Shown piece after piece: positions 13,772 through 13,922 of a stretch of DNA of 13,922 nucleotides. Numbering within the stretch: the first letter of the stretch is position 1; the number at the start of each line of letters is the position of its first letter. Source of the stretch: an uncultured Prevotella sp. (GTDB taxonomy: Bacteria; Bacteroidota; Bacteroidia; Bacteroidales; Bacteroidaceae); assembly GCA_934281565.1 (NCBI GenBank), contig CAKQXI010000048.1, positions 1-13,922 on the forward strand, in the 5' to 3' direction. Under the pieces are notes generated by a model, which was not told where the DNA came from, did no database searches, and worked only from the letters and a program-made list of their open reading frames with translations. Both the position numbers and the translations under genes were made by a program.

Positions 13772-13922
13772 ATGATATACGTTAAAAGGCAAAAAGTAGG
13801 TTTATTATTGGCACTGGTATCCTTATCAGTAGTATCTTCTTCCTTAGTGTCATGTTCTGAAAGTGTTGGAATGTCTGGTGTCACTCTCTCCGACAAGAAG
13901 ATTTCCTTTACAGCAACAGAAG
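13772..13922 (+). CDS. Lipoprotein, N-terminal part (runs off the right edge)
   Basis: From the ATG at 13772 the frame stays open for 50 codons to the window end. The peptide begins MIYVKRQKVG, a basic n-region. A hydrophobic core (LLLALVSLSVVSSS, 11-24) and a lipobox LVSC with lipidation Cys at residue 28 follow. The mature part begins SESVGMSGVTLSDKKISFTA, a short hydrophilic tether and then a segment that resembles the first strands of BACON or Ig-like domains of Bacteroidetes surface proteins. That domain guess is weak. Membrane anchoring by signal peptidase II is well supported by the lipobox. The function of the full protein cannot be judged. It is preceded by a long structured region on the same strand, and no other good promoter lies closer. 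Confidence 0.75.
   Translation, partial: MIYVKRQKVGLLLALVSLSVVSSSLVSCSESVGMSGVTLSDKKISFTATE

Overview
The window looks like a chromosomal segment of a Bacteroidales bacterium, most probably Prevotella/Segatella. Protein families and wording of conserved motifs fit this group. Several start regions also carry the Bacteroidetes primary-sigma promoter (TTTG, 18-20 nt, TAnnTTTG), and leaders before start codons are A-rich rather than Shine-Dalgarno-like. Base composition is moderate, without an obviously foreign block.

Left part (1-2762, minus strand): a tight three-gene unit of a HAD phosphatase, DNA primase dnaG (joined by an ATGA overlap) and the start of a cardiolipin synthase that runs off the left edge.

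Divergent from it (2840-5607, plus strand): a consensus promoter drives a small secreted or membrane-anchored His/Cys-rich protein, followed by a TonB-dependent outer-membrane receptor. They look like a metal (or metal-complex) uptake pair. The receptor gene is bracketed by two related ~160-190 bp imperfect palindromes rich in AGTTAA/TTAACT, one in its 5' leader and one just after its stop codon.

Middle (5825-7581, minus strand): a class I SAM methyltransferase, an all-helical HEAT-like protein and an Lrp/AsnC regulator. The regulator is divergent from metE (7768-10089), the B12-independent methionine synthase. The two promoters face each other across an inverted repeat, which makes Lrp a good candidate regulator of metE. 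A clear intrinsic terminator follows metE.

Right part (10266-13307, plus strand): a promoter-led operon of pabB, pabC (4-bp overlap; p-aminobenzoate and folate synthesis) and a MATE-family exporter. The last stretch (13308-13771) holds no convincing gene. It carries a textbook promoter, a possible 42-codon leader ORF and two long RNA hairpins (one capped by a GUAA tetraloop), followed by the start of a lipoprotein gene that leaves the window. This structured leader and the twin palindromes around the receptor are the least explained parts of the window.
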